Position numbers and translations under genes: made by a program
IMG/VR virus record: IMGVR_UViG_3300034082_001128
Coordinates: 1 to 41,992 of that record
From: a virus
Length of the DNA stretch: 41,992 nt
Strand: one strand, 5' to 3'
Notes under the pieces: model-generated
The model's input: only the letters and a program-made list of their open reading frames with translations
Database searches by the model: none
What the model was told of the DNA's origin: nothing
Shown: positions 8,004 through 15,165 of the stretch, one piece after another
How the letters are laid out: each line of letters starts with the position of its first letter
Position numbering within the stretch: position 1 is the first letter of the stretch

Positions 8004-8554
8004 ATTTTGGTTCCTTTCTGTTTGTAAAAAATGTGTTGTCCGATTTGACCTATTTTATCTAGCTGCCATCTCGGGTTAACGTAGGTGGCATGATAAAACA
8101 AAGCATCTTTGAGAATAGATAATCTAAATCCTTCCAAAAGAACTTTTTTGGCGACTTCATAGCTTTCATTGTATGCTTCCTTGTTGATTGGTCTGTTTCT
8201 ATGTACGGAATCACATGCCCATGAGAATTGACATACAACTTTTTCCATAAAAACATTTTTTTGGTATACCACTCCGCAGACATCGTTGCCGAATTTACCA
8301 GCGGCTACCCGATTCATAGTTACCTGCGCTACTGCTACTTTACCTTCGAAGGGCTCATACCCTGCTTCACGGTAAATGTTGATGGCCAAACAATCCAACT
8401 GTTTTTCACGTGTTTGTATTGAAACCACATCATTGCTGTAGGCACCGTTCTGCTGTCTCAGTTGTTGAAACTTAGCAGTGGTCATGGTCGTAACTAGACA
8501 CGCCACCGCAATCAATCCTATGATATAGGATACTATCTTAATTGACTTTTCCAT
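8000..8554 (-). CDS. SleB-type cell-wall hydrolase (endolysin)
   Basis: 184 aa from MEKSIKIVSY, picked because AAAGGAGG precedes it. An N-terminal membrane/signal-anchor segment (IVSYIIGLIAVACLVTTM) is followed by a Hydrolase_2 domain: LDCLAINIYREAGYEPFEGKVAVAQVTMNRV, FGNDVCGVVYQ, CQFSWACD, HATYVNP. The E in YREAGYE is the likely catalytic residue. SleB-family enzymes are lytic transglycosylases. A signal anchor suggests export and release as in SAR endolysins, consistent with the pinholin-like partner downstream. Confidence 0.82.
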   Translation of the reverse strand: MEKSIKIVSYIIGLIAVACLVTTMTTAKFQQLRQQNGAYSNDVVSIQTREKQLDCLAINIYREAGYEPFEGKVAVAQVTMNRVAAGKFGNDVCGVVYQKNVFMEKVVCQFSWACDSVHRNRPINKEAYNESYEVAKKVLLEGFRLSILKDALFYHATYVNPRWQLDKIGQIGQHIFYKQKGTKI

Positions 8555-8576
8555 AAGTCCTCCTTTAACTTGGTGC

Positions 8577-8594
8577 GATCTAAAACTATAGATC
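8577..8594. promoter_or_regulatory. Inverted repeat in SleB leader
   Basis: GATCTA-6 nt-TAGATC, 22 nt upstream of the SleB ATG. It could be an operator or a small hairpin before the RBS. Confidence 0.3.
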
Positions 8595-8596
8595 AC

Positions 8597-8850
8597 ATTA
8601 CATAAAGGGAGTTAACTTCACGAGGCTCTGAAAGAACCCTACTTTCGTGTAGTTGTCTCCATTGGACGCACTGTCTCATAATCAGTGTGCCTTTGGCGAC
8701 CCTTGGCTTCCCGAAAATACGGGTTTCTCATTGGCCAAGACCCGCGGAACCGTTTCTGCTTTTGACATAATTTGGTTCTACTATCTTAGTTTCTTTGCGA
8801 AACGTTTAATATATAGTCGATATTTTGGATTCATAGACTAAAACCGGCGA
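8597..8850 (-). other. 254-bp intergenic stretch with serial hairpins, candidate structured RNA
   Basis: No convincing gene is seen. Read on the minus strand it holds nested complementary segments: CTTGGC...GCCAAG enclosing CCCG-6 nt-CGGG (about 8702-8744), CACTG-9 nt-CAGTG (8670-8688), CTAC-6 nt-GTAG, and GGTTCT-3 nt-AGAGCC (about 8623-8637). It is richer in GC than the flanks. It could be the leader of the lysis operon or a free ncRNA. A 28-codon reading frame (8682-8768) lacks an RBS. I could not match it to a known riboswitch or ribozyme. Confidence 0.35.
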
Positions 8851-9246
8851 TTATCGACGCATTTTGGATATATCAACGGCTTGTTCGTCGCTGAATACCG
8901 GAACAGCATTGCTCTTGTGCATGGTAGCGATACCCTTGACCATCGTTCCTGTATACACCGGACTAGGTTTCAAAACAGCATTACCGCCAGTATCTACACT
9001 TTTGATATGAGCTGTGGTATTACGGCCTTCCGGAATCTTAAGACTGTAAGAACTGCTCAAACTAGGAGCAGACAATGCTCGAGTTCGTTTCTTATCTTCG
9101 ATCTCTACAGCCCACTTCTTCTGTAATTCTTTCCACGATTCATCTAGTTCGCGGGCCTTGCGAGCGTGGTCTGCAGAAGCGAATTTCTTTTTACCTTTTT
9201 TCTTGCCAGTGGTTGAAAGCCACGGACCTTCTAAATGCATACTCAA
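8851..9246 (-). CDS. Conserved phage protein, unknown
   Basis: 131 aa, very basic at the N-terminus (STTGKKKGKKKFASADHARKARELDESWKELQKKW), then a low-complexity Ser-rich linker and a C-terminal tail GIATMHKSNAVPVFSDEQAVDISKMRR. Proteins of this shape recur in T4-like marine phages without a function. The basic helix may bind nucleic acid. Own sigma70 promoter at 9278-9306. An alternative start two codons in (MHLEGPW) is possible. Confidence 0.75.
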   Translation of the reverse strand: MSMHLEGPWLSTTGKKKGKKKFASADHARKARELDESWKELQKKWAVEIEDKKRTRALSAPSLSSSYSLKIPEGRNTTAHIKSVDTGGNAVLKPSPVYTGTMVKGIATMHKSNAVPVFSDEQAVDISKMRR

Positions 9247-9277
9247 AATAGAACTCCTAAAAATTTACTGTACACAT

Positions 9278-9306
9278 AGTATAACGTCTTTGTCAGTGTT
9301 TGTCAA
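9278..9306 (-). promoter_or_regulatory. Sigma70 promoter
   Basis: Minus strand TTGACA, 17-bp spacer, TATACT, 31 nt before the ATG at 9246. It overlaps the 3' end of the epimerase gene. Confidence 0.65.
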
Positions 9307-10261
9307 CACCAAAATAGGGATCGTTTTTGAGCCAATCGTAGTAATTTTGGAAACCTTGCTCCACATCAACTTTTGGATCGAAACCAAAATCTCTACGAGC
9401 GGCATCTATGTTTAGTGCGCCTCTGCTAGGAAAGTCTAAATCACGATTACCTACAATGATTTCACCCTTACCTGCAACTTTTACAGCTAAGTTGGCAGCA
9501 TCTAACAGACTATGGCTGTGACTCTTGGTAATGTTGTAAGTCTTGTTGTCTGTGTTATCCGAAAGGGCGGCAGCAACGATTCCATCTGCGGCATCATCTA
9601 CATAGGTAAAGTCTAAGGTTTCTTGGGCTCCGTTGACTTGAAGTGGTTGTCCTCGCATTGCACGGAGGATGAATTTTGAGATGACTCGGTCTTCCACATC
9701 AAGTGGCCCATAAACAGCACTGGGACGGATAATAGTATGAACAAGATTAGTACGGCGAGTATAGTCTTTGACCAGCCATTCTCCCGCGAGTTTGAGGATT
9801 CCATATTGTCCTTGTGGTTTACATTCATAATCTTCCTTTACATCGTCTTTGAAATCACCATACACCATAGACGAACTAATGTAGATGAACTTTCGAACTC
9901 CGTGTTTGGTGCTGTGATCTAAAAGATTCAGTAGACCTTCAGACATGGTTCGACTTCCGCGACCTGGGTGAGCATTAACTACCTTCTGTCGAGGAAAGCT
10001 AGCCATATGTATGACTATTTCAGGTTTGTCAACACTAAAGCACGATTCTATGGTCCATTTGTTCACTATGTCAAGGCAATAATACTTTGACAAATCCAAT
10101 CCTTGTGAACGTTGTGCTATAAGATGAGTAATTTCTTCCTGAGGAATAATATCATAGTTGGTTTTTGTATCAATGATACTTACTGTGTGACCTTGTGCCT
10201 GTAGTCTTTTGACTACGTTATGGCCGATAAGTCCTAGGCCACCTGTTACTAGAATATTCAT
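9293..10261 (-). CDS. NAD-dependent sugar epimerase/dehydratase
   Basis: 322 aa, extended SDR. The Rossmann motif is TGGLGLIG (6-13), with catalytic Ser/Thr in ISSSMVYGD and YxxxK as YGILK near residue 153. The C-terminal part binds the nucleotide sugar. Such enzymes epimerise UDP/GDP/dTDP sugars. The start overlaps the SGNH gene end by 4 bp. With the nearby glycosyltransferase it suggests modification of a surface glycan or of phage DNA/glycoprotein; substrate not readable. Confidence 0.85.
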   Translation of the reverse strand: MNILVTGGLGLIGHNVVKRLQAQGHTVSIIDTKTNYDIIPQEEITHLIAQRSQGLDLSKYYCLDIVNKWTIESCFSVDKPEIVIHMASFPRQKVVNAHPGRGSRTMSEGLLNLLDHSTKHGVRKFIYISSSMVYGDFKDDVKEDYECKPQGQYGILKLAGEWLVKDYTRRTNLVHTIIRPSAVYGPLDVEDRVISKFILRAMRGQPLQVNGAQETLDFTYVDDAADGIVAAALSDNTDNKTYNITKSHSHSLLDAANLAVKVAGKGEIIVGNRDLDFPSRGALNIDAARRDFGFDPKVDVEQGFQNYYDWLKNDPYFGVDKH

Positions 10262-10656
10262 TTTGTTTGCTCGGCAATCATTTTGTATCCTTTACCGGTT
10301 GGGTGTACACCGTCTTTAGATAAATCTGCAATCTTTACCACCCTATCGTGATGTTCATTGGCAATCTTAAATACAATGTCAGCAATATCTTTCTTATTTG
10401 CTGGTAGTATCCAATATACTCTATCAGCTTTGGTCAGCTGTCGAATAGTACGCAATTCACTTTCTGTCTTAACATACTTATGGTCATTACTACCCAAGCT
10501 GATAATAACTGTTTTAGCAACGTAAGGACTTTTACCCACATTAGTATTCAACCATTGATAACTATTGATGCCGCCTTTGGAATATGAAACACATTCCTGT
10601 CGCACTCGGGCTGTGCCTACTGCAATACTGTCGCCCATAATTAAACACTCTAACAT
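10258..10656 (-). CDS. SGNH/GDSL-like hydrolase
   Basis: 132 aa from MLECLIMGDSIAVG, chosen because GGAGGAATT precedes it. Block I GDSIAVG carries the nucleophile Ser, SLGSNDHKY is block III, and DGVHPTGKGY carries the Asp-His pair (block V). The family includes esterases and O-acetyl-sugar deacetylases. Compact for the family but all catalytic blocks are present. It is in an operon with the epimerase, pointing to glycan (de)acetylation. Confidence 0.75.
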   Translation of the reverse strand: MLECLIMGDSIAVGTARVRQECVSYSKGGINSYQWLNTNVGKSPYVAKTVIISLGSNDHKYVKTESELRTIRQLTKADRVYWILPANKKDIADIVFKIANEHHDRVVKIADLSKDGVHPTGKGYKMIAEQTK

Positions 10657-10687
10657 AATTCCTCCGAAAATTTCTATCATAAAATAT

Positions 10688-10716
10688 ACTATAACACCTT
10701 TTAAAATTTTAGTCAA
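10688..10716 (-). promoter_or_regulatory. Sigma70 promoter for SGNH-epimerase operon
   Basis: Minus strand TTGACT, 17-bp spacer, TATAGT, starting directly after the pqqA terminator. Confidence 0.55.
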
Positions 10717-10739
10717 GAGAAAGCCCACCGAAGTGGGCT
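10715..10739 (-). terminator. Rho-independent terminator after pqqA
   Basis: Minus strand AGCCCAC-TTCG-GTGGGCT followed by TTCTCTT. A 7-bp GC-rich stem with a stable TTCG loop. It isolates pqqA as a single-gene transcript. Confidence 0.8.
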
Positions 10740-10748
10740 AGGTCTTTA

Positions 10749-10820
10749 TTATCGATTCATCACGTACATAGTGATTTCAAAACCAAAGCGCATATCTGTT
10801 GCTGATGGTGTAGTCCACAT
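10749..10820 (-). CDS. pqqA: PqqA, precursor peptide of pyrroloquinoline quinone
   Basis: A 23-codon gene, easily missed. It begins MWTTPSATDMRF and ends GFEITMYVMNR. PqqA of Klebsiella and Pseudomonas type is 23-24 aa, begins MW, and has the pair Glu15 and Tyr19 that PqqE cross-links to form PQQ. Here E15 and Y19 stand at exactly those places, in the same G-x-E-x-T-x-Y frame, and the ending NR is the same. AAGGAG lies 7 nt before the ATG. A terminator follows, and a TATAAT box lies about 50 nt upstream. No pqqB-F is in the window, so host enzymes would have to process it. The short form resembles beta/gammaproteobacterial rather than alphaproteobacterial PqqA. Confidence 0.9.
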   Translation of the reverse strand: MWTTPSATDMRFGFEITMYVMNR

Positions 10821-10833
10821 AGTAGTTCTCCTT

Positions 10834-10876
10834 GTTAAAAATTTAACATACTGCATTAGTATGTATCGTTATTATA
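10834..10876 (-). promoter_or_regulatory. pqqA promoter and leader with two inverted repeats
   Basis: The minus strand has TATAAT (10871-10876) without a recognisable -35. Between it and the RBS lie CATACT-5 nt-AGTATG (10847-10863) and GTTAAA-2 nt-TTTAAC (10834-10847), which share a base. The weak -35 and adjacent dyads suggest regulated expression. Confidence 0.45.
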
Positions 10877-10963
10877 TGACAAAACCACCACAGATCATAT
10901 AGTGAAATTCATTAAAACACCATAGCGATTTTATTGATACTGGTTACGGATTCCAGCGATACC

Positions 10964-11977
10964 TTATCTTGTACCCGATTTTTCTATTAGATTATCTCTA
11001 AATATTTCCCAGGCCTTTTCCCAAGTCCAACGACCACTGCCTTCCCAAACTCGTTGTCTATCTAACATCATTGCATCGTTGACTGCCTGTTTTAAATCCT
11101 CGTTCATACAACCAGTAATGCCTTCGTCTATGACATCTAATGGACCTTGACAAGGATATGCGGCCACCGGAGTACCACAGGCCATTGCTTCAATCATTAC
11201 AAGTCCGAATGTTTCCCAACGACTTGGGAACACAAACACTTCTGCATTGGCATAATATTGAGCTAGGTCTACTCCAGTCTTGTATCCGGTAAAATGTACG
11301 TCTGGATAATGTTTCTTGTAGGTTTCCAACATAGGTCCGTCACCTACCATTACCTTGAGATATCCTGGATAGTCTAATTCGAAGAATGCTTCTAGGTTCT
11401 TTTCCTTGCTGACTCGACTTACACAGACTATATACCTGCTAACAGTTTCTACTTTATGCGTAGTATTAAAAATGTCACGATCAACACCACGAGTCCAAGA
11501 AATAATATCTCCATCAAATCCATGATCCTGTAACTCCTTGACCATTGTGTCAGTGGTGGTCAATACCTTACCACTGTGTTTATGAAACCACCGCACTAAA
11601 GGCCAAGTAAGGGCTTCAGGTATGCCAAACAGCTTTCTAATTCCTTCTGGAAACTTAGTATGATAAGCAGTGTTGTAGCAATAATTGTGTTGGTCAAGAT
11701 ATTGTCTAGCACACAGACCCAAAGGACCTTCGGTGGCGATATGGATATGATCCGGATTGATCTCCTCAAGTATCTTGCCCACTGTGCGTTTCCTGGTAAG
11801 GGTAATCTTGACTTCGTTGTAGCCAGGGCAATCAACATGGCGGAACCTCCCGGGATCAAGATATACAACACGATAGTTGTCCCGAATCGCACACGCCTCA
11901 ATATTTTTGTAGGTCGTAACCACACCATTGATCTGCTCCGGTAAGTTATCAGTTATTATAAGAATCGTCTTTGTCAT
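10964..11977 (-). CDS. Glycosyltransferase family 4 (GT-B)
   Basis: 337 aa from MTKTILIITDNLP; the 13-codon upstream extension lies inside the neighbour. The N-terminal acceptor domain has NGVVTTYKNIE. The C-terminal donor domain has CVSRVSKEKN, VGDGPMLETYKK and the EX7E motif in SRWETFGLVMIEAMACGTPVAAY (about 265-285). It resembles GDP-mannose-dependent alpha-mannosyltransferases that act on membrane lipids. It overlaps the metallophosphoesterase gene by 29 bp, and such GT/phosphoesterase pairs occur in bacterial glycolipid synthesis. Confidence 0.88.
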   Translation of the reverse strand: MTKTILIITDNLPEQINGVVTTYKNIEACAIRDNYRVVYLDPGRFRHVDCPGYNEVKITLTRKRTVGKILEEINPDHIHIATEGPLGLCARQYLDQHNYCYNTAYHTKFPEGIRKLFGIPEALTWPLVRWFHKHSGKVLTTTDTMVKELQDHGFDGDIISWTRGVDRDIFNTTHKVETVSRYIVCVSRVSKEKNLEAFFELDYPGYLKVMVGDGPMLETYKKHYPDVHFTGYKTGVDLAQYYANAEVFVFPSRWETFGLVMIEAMACGTPVAAYPCQGPLDVIDEGITGCMNEDLKQAVNDAMMLDRQRVWEGSGRWTWEKAWEIFRDNLIEKSGTR

Positions 11978-12722
11978 TCTGTTTAGTCCATGTAATAATT
12001 TCCCACGTACCATCATGATGTTCTACCAATGCAGTACAGCTTTCAACCCAATCACCGTCATTCATATACGCAACACCGTCTATCTCTTTGATCTCTGCAT
12101 GGTGTATGTGTCCACAAATGACACCATCGAAGCCACGCTTCTTACAATATGCCGCTAGATTCTTTTCAAACTGAAATATAAAGTCTACTGCTTTTTTGAC
12201 TTTATGCTTAAGAAACTTGCTAAGGCTAAAGTACCCAAAACCCATACGGCGACGAATCCAATTAAATTTATTGTTGAGGCTAAGAACAATGTCATATGCT
12301 TTATCTCCTAGGAATGCTATCCACGGTGCAAGTCTAGTAATGCCATCAAACAAGTCACCGTGTGTAACAAGATAGTGTTTACCGTCTGCACCTATGTGTT
12401 CTACTTGATTATGAATTTCTATTAGACCAAATGAGAAACCATATGGAATCATAGGTCTTAGAAATTCATCGTGATTGCCAGCTATGAATACCACACGGGT
12501 TCCACGTTTGGCGTGTCCTAGTACTCTGCGTACCACATTGGTATGGCTTTGTTTCCAGCGCCATTTGTTTTGTTGGATTTTCCAGGCATCGATGATATCT
12601 CCTACAAGATACAGCGTGTCGCATGAATTGTGTTTGAGGAAGTTATTGAGCTTGTCTGCTTGACAGTCTCGTGTGCCTAAGTGTACGTCAGAAATAAAAA
12701 TGCTACGATAAATTTTCTGCAT
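11949..12722 (-). CDS. Metallophosphoesterase, LpxH-like
   Basis: 257 aa calcineurin-like phosphoesterase with all metal motifs: SDVHLGT (D11, H13), GDIIDAW, GNHDEF, THGD, CGHIHHA. The fold and length resemble UDP-2,3-diacylglucosamine pyrophosphatase relatives, several of which act on lipid-linked or nucleotide-linked phosphates. It is first in an operon with the glycosyltransferase. The ATG is placed almost at the expected start point of a late promoter (12727-12733), so its mRNA may be leaderless. Confidence 0.85.
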   Translation of the reverse strand: MQKIYRSIFISDVHLGTRDCQADKLNNFLKHNSCDTLYLVGDIIDAWKIQQNKWRWKQSHTNVVRRVLGHAKRGTRVVFIAGNHDEFLRPMIPYGFSFGLIEIHNQVEHIGADGKHYLVTHGDLFDGITRLAPWIAFLGDKAYDIVLSLNNKFNWIRRRMGFGYFSLSKFLKHKVKKAVDFIFQFEKNLAAYCKKRGFDGVICGHIHHAEIKEIDGVAYMNDGDWVESCTALVEHHDGTWEIITWTKQNDKDDSYNN

Positions 12723-12726
12723 AGCA

Positions 12727-12733
12727 GTATTTA
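12727..12733 (-). promoter_or_regulatory. Late box, leaderless geometry
   Basis: TAAATAC with 4 nt to the ATG at 12722. With T4 late spacing, +1 is the A of ATG. Confidence 0.45.
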
Positions 12734-12774
12734 TCGTAGCACGGTGTTACAAAGATTGCAGTTGTATTACAAAC

Positions 12775-12933
12775 TTAGATCCTTACCAGTACCCACTTAG
12801 CTGTAAATGGTTTACCTTCGGCCTTGTGTTTCAGTATCTTAGAGAACTCTTTTTTCTTGAGTTCAGAAATTGTTTCTGTATCATGGTCGACGCAAGCCCT
12901 GTACAGTTTAGCTAGAAGCTTTTGCTGTTTCAT
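12775..12933 (-). CDS. Small basic protein, unknown
   Basis: 52 aa, beginning [18 protein letters not shown] and ending [12 protein letters not shown]. Very lysine-rich helix in the middle. It has a strong SD (AGGAGG, 8 nt spacing) and a late-type box 19 nt above the ATG, so it is a real gene despite its size. Function unknown; a small basic helical protein could bind nucleic acid. Confidence 0.7.
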   Translation of the reverse strand: MKQQKLLAKLYRACVDHDTETISELKKKEFSKILKHKAEGKPFTAKWVLVRI

Positions 12934-12952
12934 GGTTGTGTCCTCCTGTACT

Positions 12953-12959
12953 TTATTTA
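12953..12959 (-). promoter_or_regulatory. Late-type box
   Basis: TAAATAA within AATAAATAAAG, 19 nt before the 52-aa gene and directly after the AhpD stop. Confidence 0.35.
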
Positions 12960-13466
12960 TTAACTGTTTAACACTTTGGCCACAGAATTCATAACGCTGG
13001 CAATACGTCCAATGTCACGAAGCTGTTCAACTGTATAACCTTCTGTCTTGAGTGTTTCGTAATGTGCCTTAACACAGAAGTGACACTTGCCAACAATACT
13101 AGCCGCCAAACTAAATGCTTCAAAGTTTGCTTTGGTAGTTCCGCCATGACTCGCAATAGCATTCATACGTAGGCCTGCTGGTAAACCTTTTAGTGCAGGA
13201 TCATCTGCCATCTCAACATATGGGTACCATACGTTGTTTTGTGCCATAATGCTTGCGGCTGTCATTGCTGAGTCTGCGTGAACAGGTGCGTCTGCTAACA
13301 TGACAGCAAGTACCTTTCCGTTACCAGTTGCGGCCAATGCGGCCACAGCACAACCCATAGCCACATCCGCATCTAATGTACTACGAACTAGTACTGCGTC
13401 CAAGTTTAGTTTTGTATCTTTTGCGTAGTCTGGCAACGCTTCTTTGATTGATTCAATAAAACTCAT
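12960..13466 (-). CDS. ahpD: AhpD-like alkylhydroperoxidase
   Basis: 168 aa from [17 protein letters not shown]. This start overlaps the upstream stop (ATGA) and follows GGGGA. The AhpD signature is [12 protein letters not shown] near residues 128-139: a CxxC redox pair and the downstream His of the proton relay. AhpD reduces AhpC in some bacteria (in Mycobacterium via lipoamide). It is the last of three genes with AhpC and a DUF2061 protein. Confidence 0.9.
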   Translation of the reverse strand: MSFIESIKEALPDYAKDTKLNLDAVLVRSTLDADVAMGCAVAALAATGNGKVLAVMLADAPVHADSAMTAASIMAQNNVWYPYVEMADDPALKGLPAGLRMNAIASHGGTTKANFEAFSLAASIVGKCHFCVKAHYETLKTEGYTVEQLRDIGRIASVMNSVAKVLNS

Positions 13467-13663
13467 TTTCGTCCCCATTTAATATTTGCCCAGAGCCTAT
13501 CATACAAGTAGTATGATGTCATCCAAACGCAATTTATAATAATAGTAGGAACAAGGGCCTGTGTTAGACTTTGTCCTGTTACTAACAACATCACATAAGT
13601 TGAGCATATGACCCAAATCCTATAGATGACAGTCTTAACTAAGGTCCTTGTCCTAGTTTCCAT
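13463..13663 (-). CDS. DUF2061 membrane protein
   Basis: 66 aa. RTLVKTVIYRIW at the start is the family hallmark, followed by two membrane helices (ICSTYVMLLVTGQSL and ALVPTIIINCVWMTSYYLYDRLW). Function of DUF2061 is unknown. It overlaps AhpC by one base (TAATG) and AhpD by 4 bp, so the three proteins are made in step. Confidence 0.8.
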   Translation of the reverse strand: METRTRTLVKTVIYRIWVICSTYVMLLVTGQSLTQALVPTIIINCVWMTSYYLYDRLWANIKWGRK

Positions 13664-14220
13664 TAAAGTGTTTCACCGCCTACTGTACGGTTACAAGCAC
13701 AAAGTTCGCCAGTTTGTAGCGCATCAAGAACACGAAGTGTTTCTTCTGGGCTACGACCCACGTTCAAATTGTTGACAGTAACGTGTTGGATAACGTTGTC
13801 CGGGTCAACGATGAATGTGGCACGAAGTGCGGCGCCTGCTGGAGCATAGAATACACCAAGCTGATTGATTAGACTTAGATCTTCCATGGTCTCGTCATTC
13901 CAACGTTGTGTATCAGCAAACTGATTGTGTGTAATCTTCTTCAAGTCTGCGTGAGCATTTTGCCAGCTGACTTTACAGAACTCATTGTCTGTGCTACCTG
14001 TGAGCAATACTGCATCACGGTCAGCAAAGTCGCCTGCTAGTTTGTCGTAGGCCACGATCTCTGTAGGACAAACGAATGTAAAGTCCTTTGGGTAGTAAAC
14101 GATTACTTTCCACTTGCCTGGAAAACTTTCATCTGTAATTGTGAAGAATGCATCTTCTGGCTGTCCTGGCTTGACACCTGTTACTGCGAATTTTTCTAAT
14201 TTATCACCAACTGTTTTCAT
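13663..14220 (-). CDS. ahpC: Peroxiredoxin AhpC
   Basis: 185 aa 2-Cys peroxiredoxin of the AhpC/Prx1 class. Peroxidatic Cys in DFTFVCPTEI (about residue 51), resolving Cys in GELCACN near 173. It reduces H2O2 and organic peroxides. The sequence looks complete and active. Its reductant here is likely the AhpD two genes down rather than AhpF. Both a late box and a sigma70-like promoter lie about 65 nt upstream. Confidence 0.95.
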   Translation of the reverse strand: MKTVGDKLEKFAVTGVKPGQPEDAFFTITDESFPGKWKVIVYYPKDFTFVCPTEIVAYDKLAGDFADRDAVLLTGSTDNEFCKVSWQNAHADLKKITHNQFADTQRWNDETMEDLSLINQLGVFYAPAGAALRATFIVDPDNVIQHVTVNNLNVGRSPEETLRVLDALQTGELCACNRTVGGETL

Positions 14221-14275
14221 AACTTCTCCTTGTGTGTGTTGAAAACTATCTCTTCAGTGTTTGTACTGATGTTTT

Positions 14276-14304
14276 ATTGTAATAGTATTTAACTTGTAAA
14301 TCAA
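14276..14304 (-). promoter_or_regulatory. Sigma70-like promoter overlapping a late box (ahpC)
   Basis: Minus strand TTGATT, 17-bp spacer, TACAAT. Its spacer contains the late box TAAATAC at 14285-14291, so early and late reading may be combined. Confidence 0.45.
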
Positions 14305-14364
14305 CCTTTTTAATAGATTTCTACAATAATTATTTCTATTAGGCTTATTGATTTTTTAAATAAC

Positions 14365-14386
14365 AAAAGGACCCGTAGGTCCTTTT
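14365..14386. terminator. Bidirectional terminator after porin
   Basis: AAAAGGACC-4 nt-GGTCCTTTT. A 9-bp stem with A- and U-rich sides, 18 nt past the porin stop. Confidence 0.8.
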
Positions 14387-14403
14387 GACATTCTAATTTT
14401 GGA

Positions 14404-15123
14404 TTAGAATGATTTGCTTACAGAAAATACTGCCGCATCCTTGTACAGTCTTTGACCATTAATGGTGTTAGCTGTTTGGAATGAAGAACTAGTGCCACTG
14501 TTGGTGTAATACTTAGCGGCCAAGTCCCAACCTTGTAGATTGTAACCTAGACCGACATTGTAGTCAGTGTAGTTCAAACTTGAGCTGTTATTAACTTCTG
14601 TGCGGCCAACGTGTGCCAACAAGGAAATTTTAGACTTGCCAAGTGGCTGAACGATGTCAGCTTGGTAGTACTGACTGTTCTTGCTGTTAGCTGTGCCAAA
14701 GTAGTTGCTTAGTGATTGGCTGTACTTGACTGTTACTGGACCATAACTTAGACCAGCAAACAATTCGTTTGTGTCAAAGTTTGTTGATGTGTTGTTTGTG
14801 GCACGTGGATAAAAATAATTGTAAGAACCAACATCAAGTGTTAGACCCTTAATAATTTCTGTCTTGAAACCTGCGTACAAATCACTTTCAACGCCCGATC
14901 CATTTGTGTACATGTCACTGGAAACTGAACTGTTCCAGTTACCAACATAGAAACCGCTTGAGTGAGCGTAGTCGATGCCACCTTGTACTGCTGGTGCGTT
15001 TTGGCTTTGACTAACACCGCGGAAACGATAGTCACTTGTTAGTCCCAAATTGCCAGAAACCTGGGCTTGTGCGGCTGTCGCTGTGAGTAGCGCCAGGGCC
15101 ACGATTGCTAAAATTTTCTTCAT
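14404..15123 (-). CDS. TorF-family putative porin (outer-membrane beta-barrel)
   Basis: 239 aa. Signal peptide MKKILAIVALALLTATAAQA, cleavage before QVSGNLGLTSDYRFRGVSQS, the characteristic opening of the Gcw_chp/TorF barrel family. Alternating strands follow, with a C-terminal Phe (VFSVSKSF) as needed for BAM recognition. It has its own host-type promoter (15166-15195), good SD (AAAAGGA) and a terminator, so it is a free-standing, probably early, highly expressed gene. It could change outer-membrane permeability or mask the phage receptor. Recent host origin is plausible. Confidence 0.88.
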   Translation of the reverse strand: MKKILAIVALALLTATAAQAQVSGNLGLTSDYRFRGVSQSQNAPAVQGGIDYAHSSGFYVGNWNSSVSSDMYTNGSGVESDLYAGFKTEIIKGLTLDVGSYNYFYPRATNNTSTNFDTNELFAGLSYGPVTVKYSQSLSNYFGTANSKNSQYYQADIVQPLGKSKISLLAHVGRTEVNNSSSLNYTDYNVGLGYNLQGWDLAAKYYTNSGTSSSFQTANTINGQRLYKDAAVFSVSKSF

Positions 15124-15165
15124 TTATAATATCCTTTTGAATGAATGACTTATATGTCATTGCTT

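Noticed and set aside
8660-8700. Possible tRNA-Met (CTCATAA loop with CACTG/CAGTG arms)
   Set aside because: The loop closes with a T-T mismatch, no acceptor stem or TTCRA T-loop can be formed on either strand.
8597-8700. Glutamine (glnA) riboswitch, suggested by GAAAGTAGG
   Set aside because: The conserved GTTCA and GGAACGC segments are missing in the right places.
8682-8768. 28-codon frame on the minus strand in the hairpin region
   Set aside because: No SD, and the sequence is dominated by inverted repeats, so an RNA explanation is preferred.
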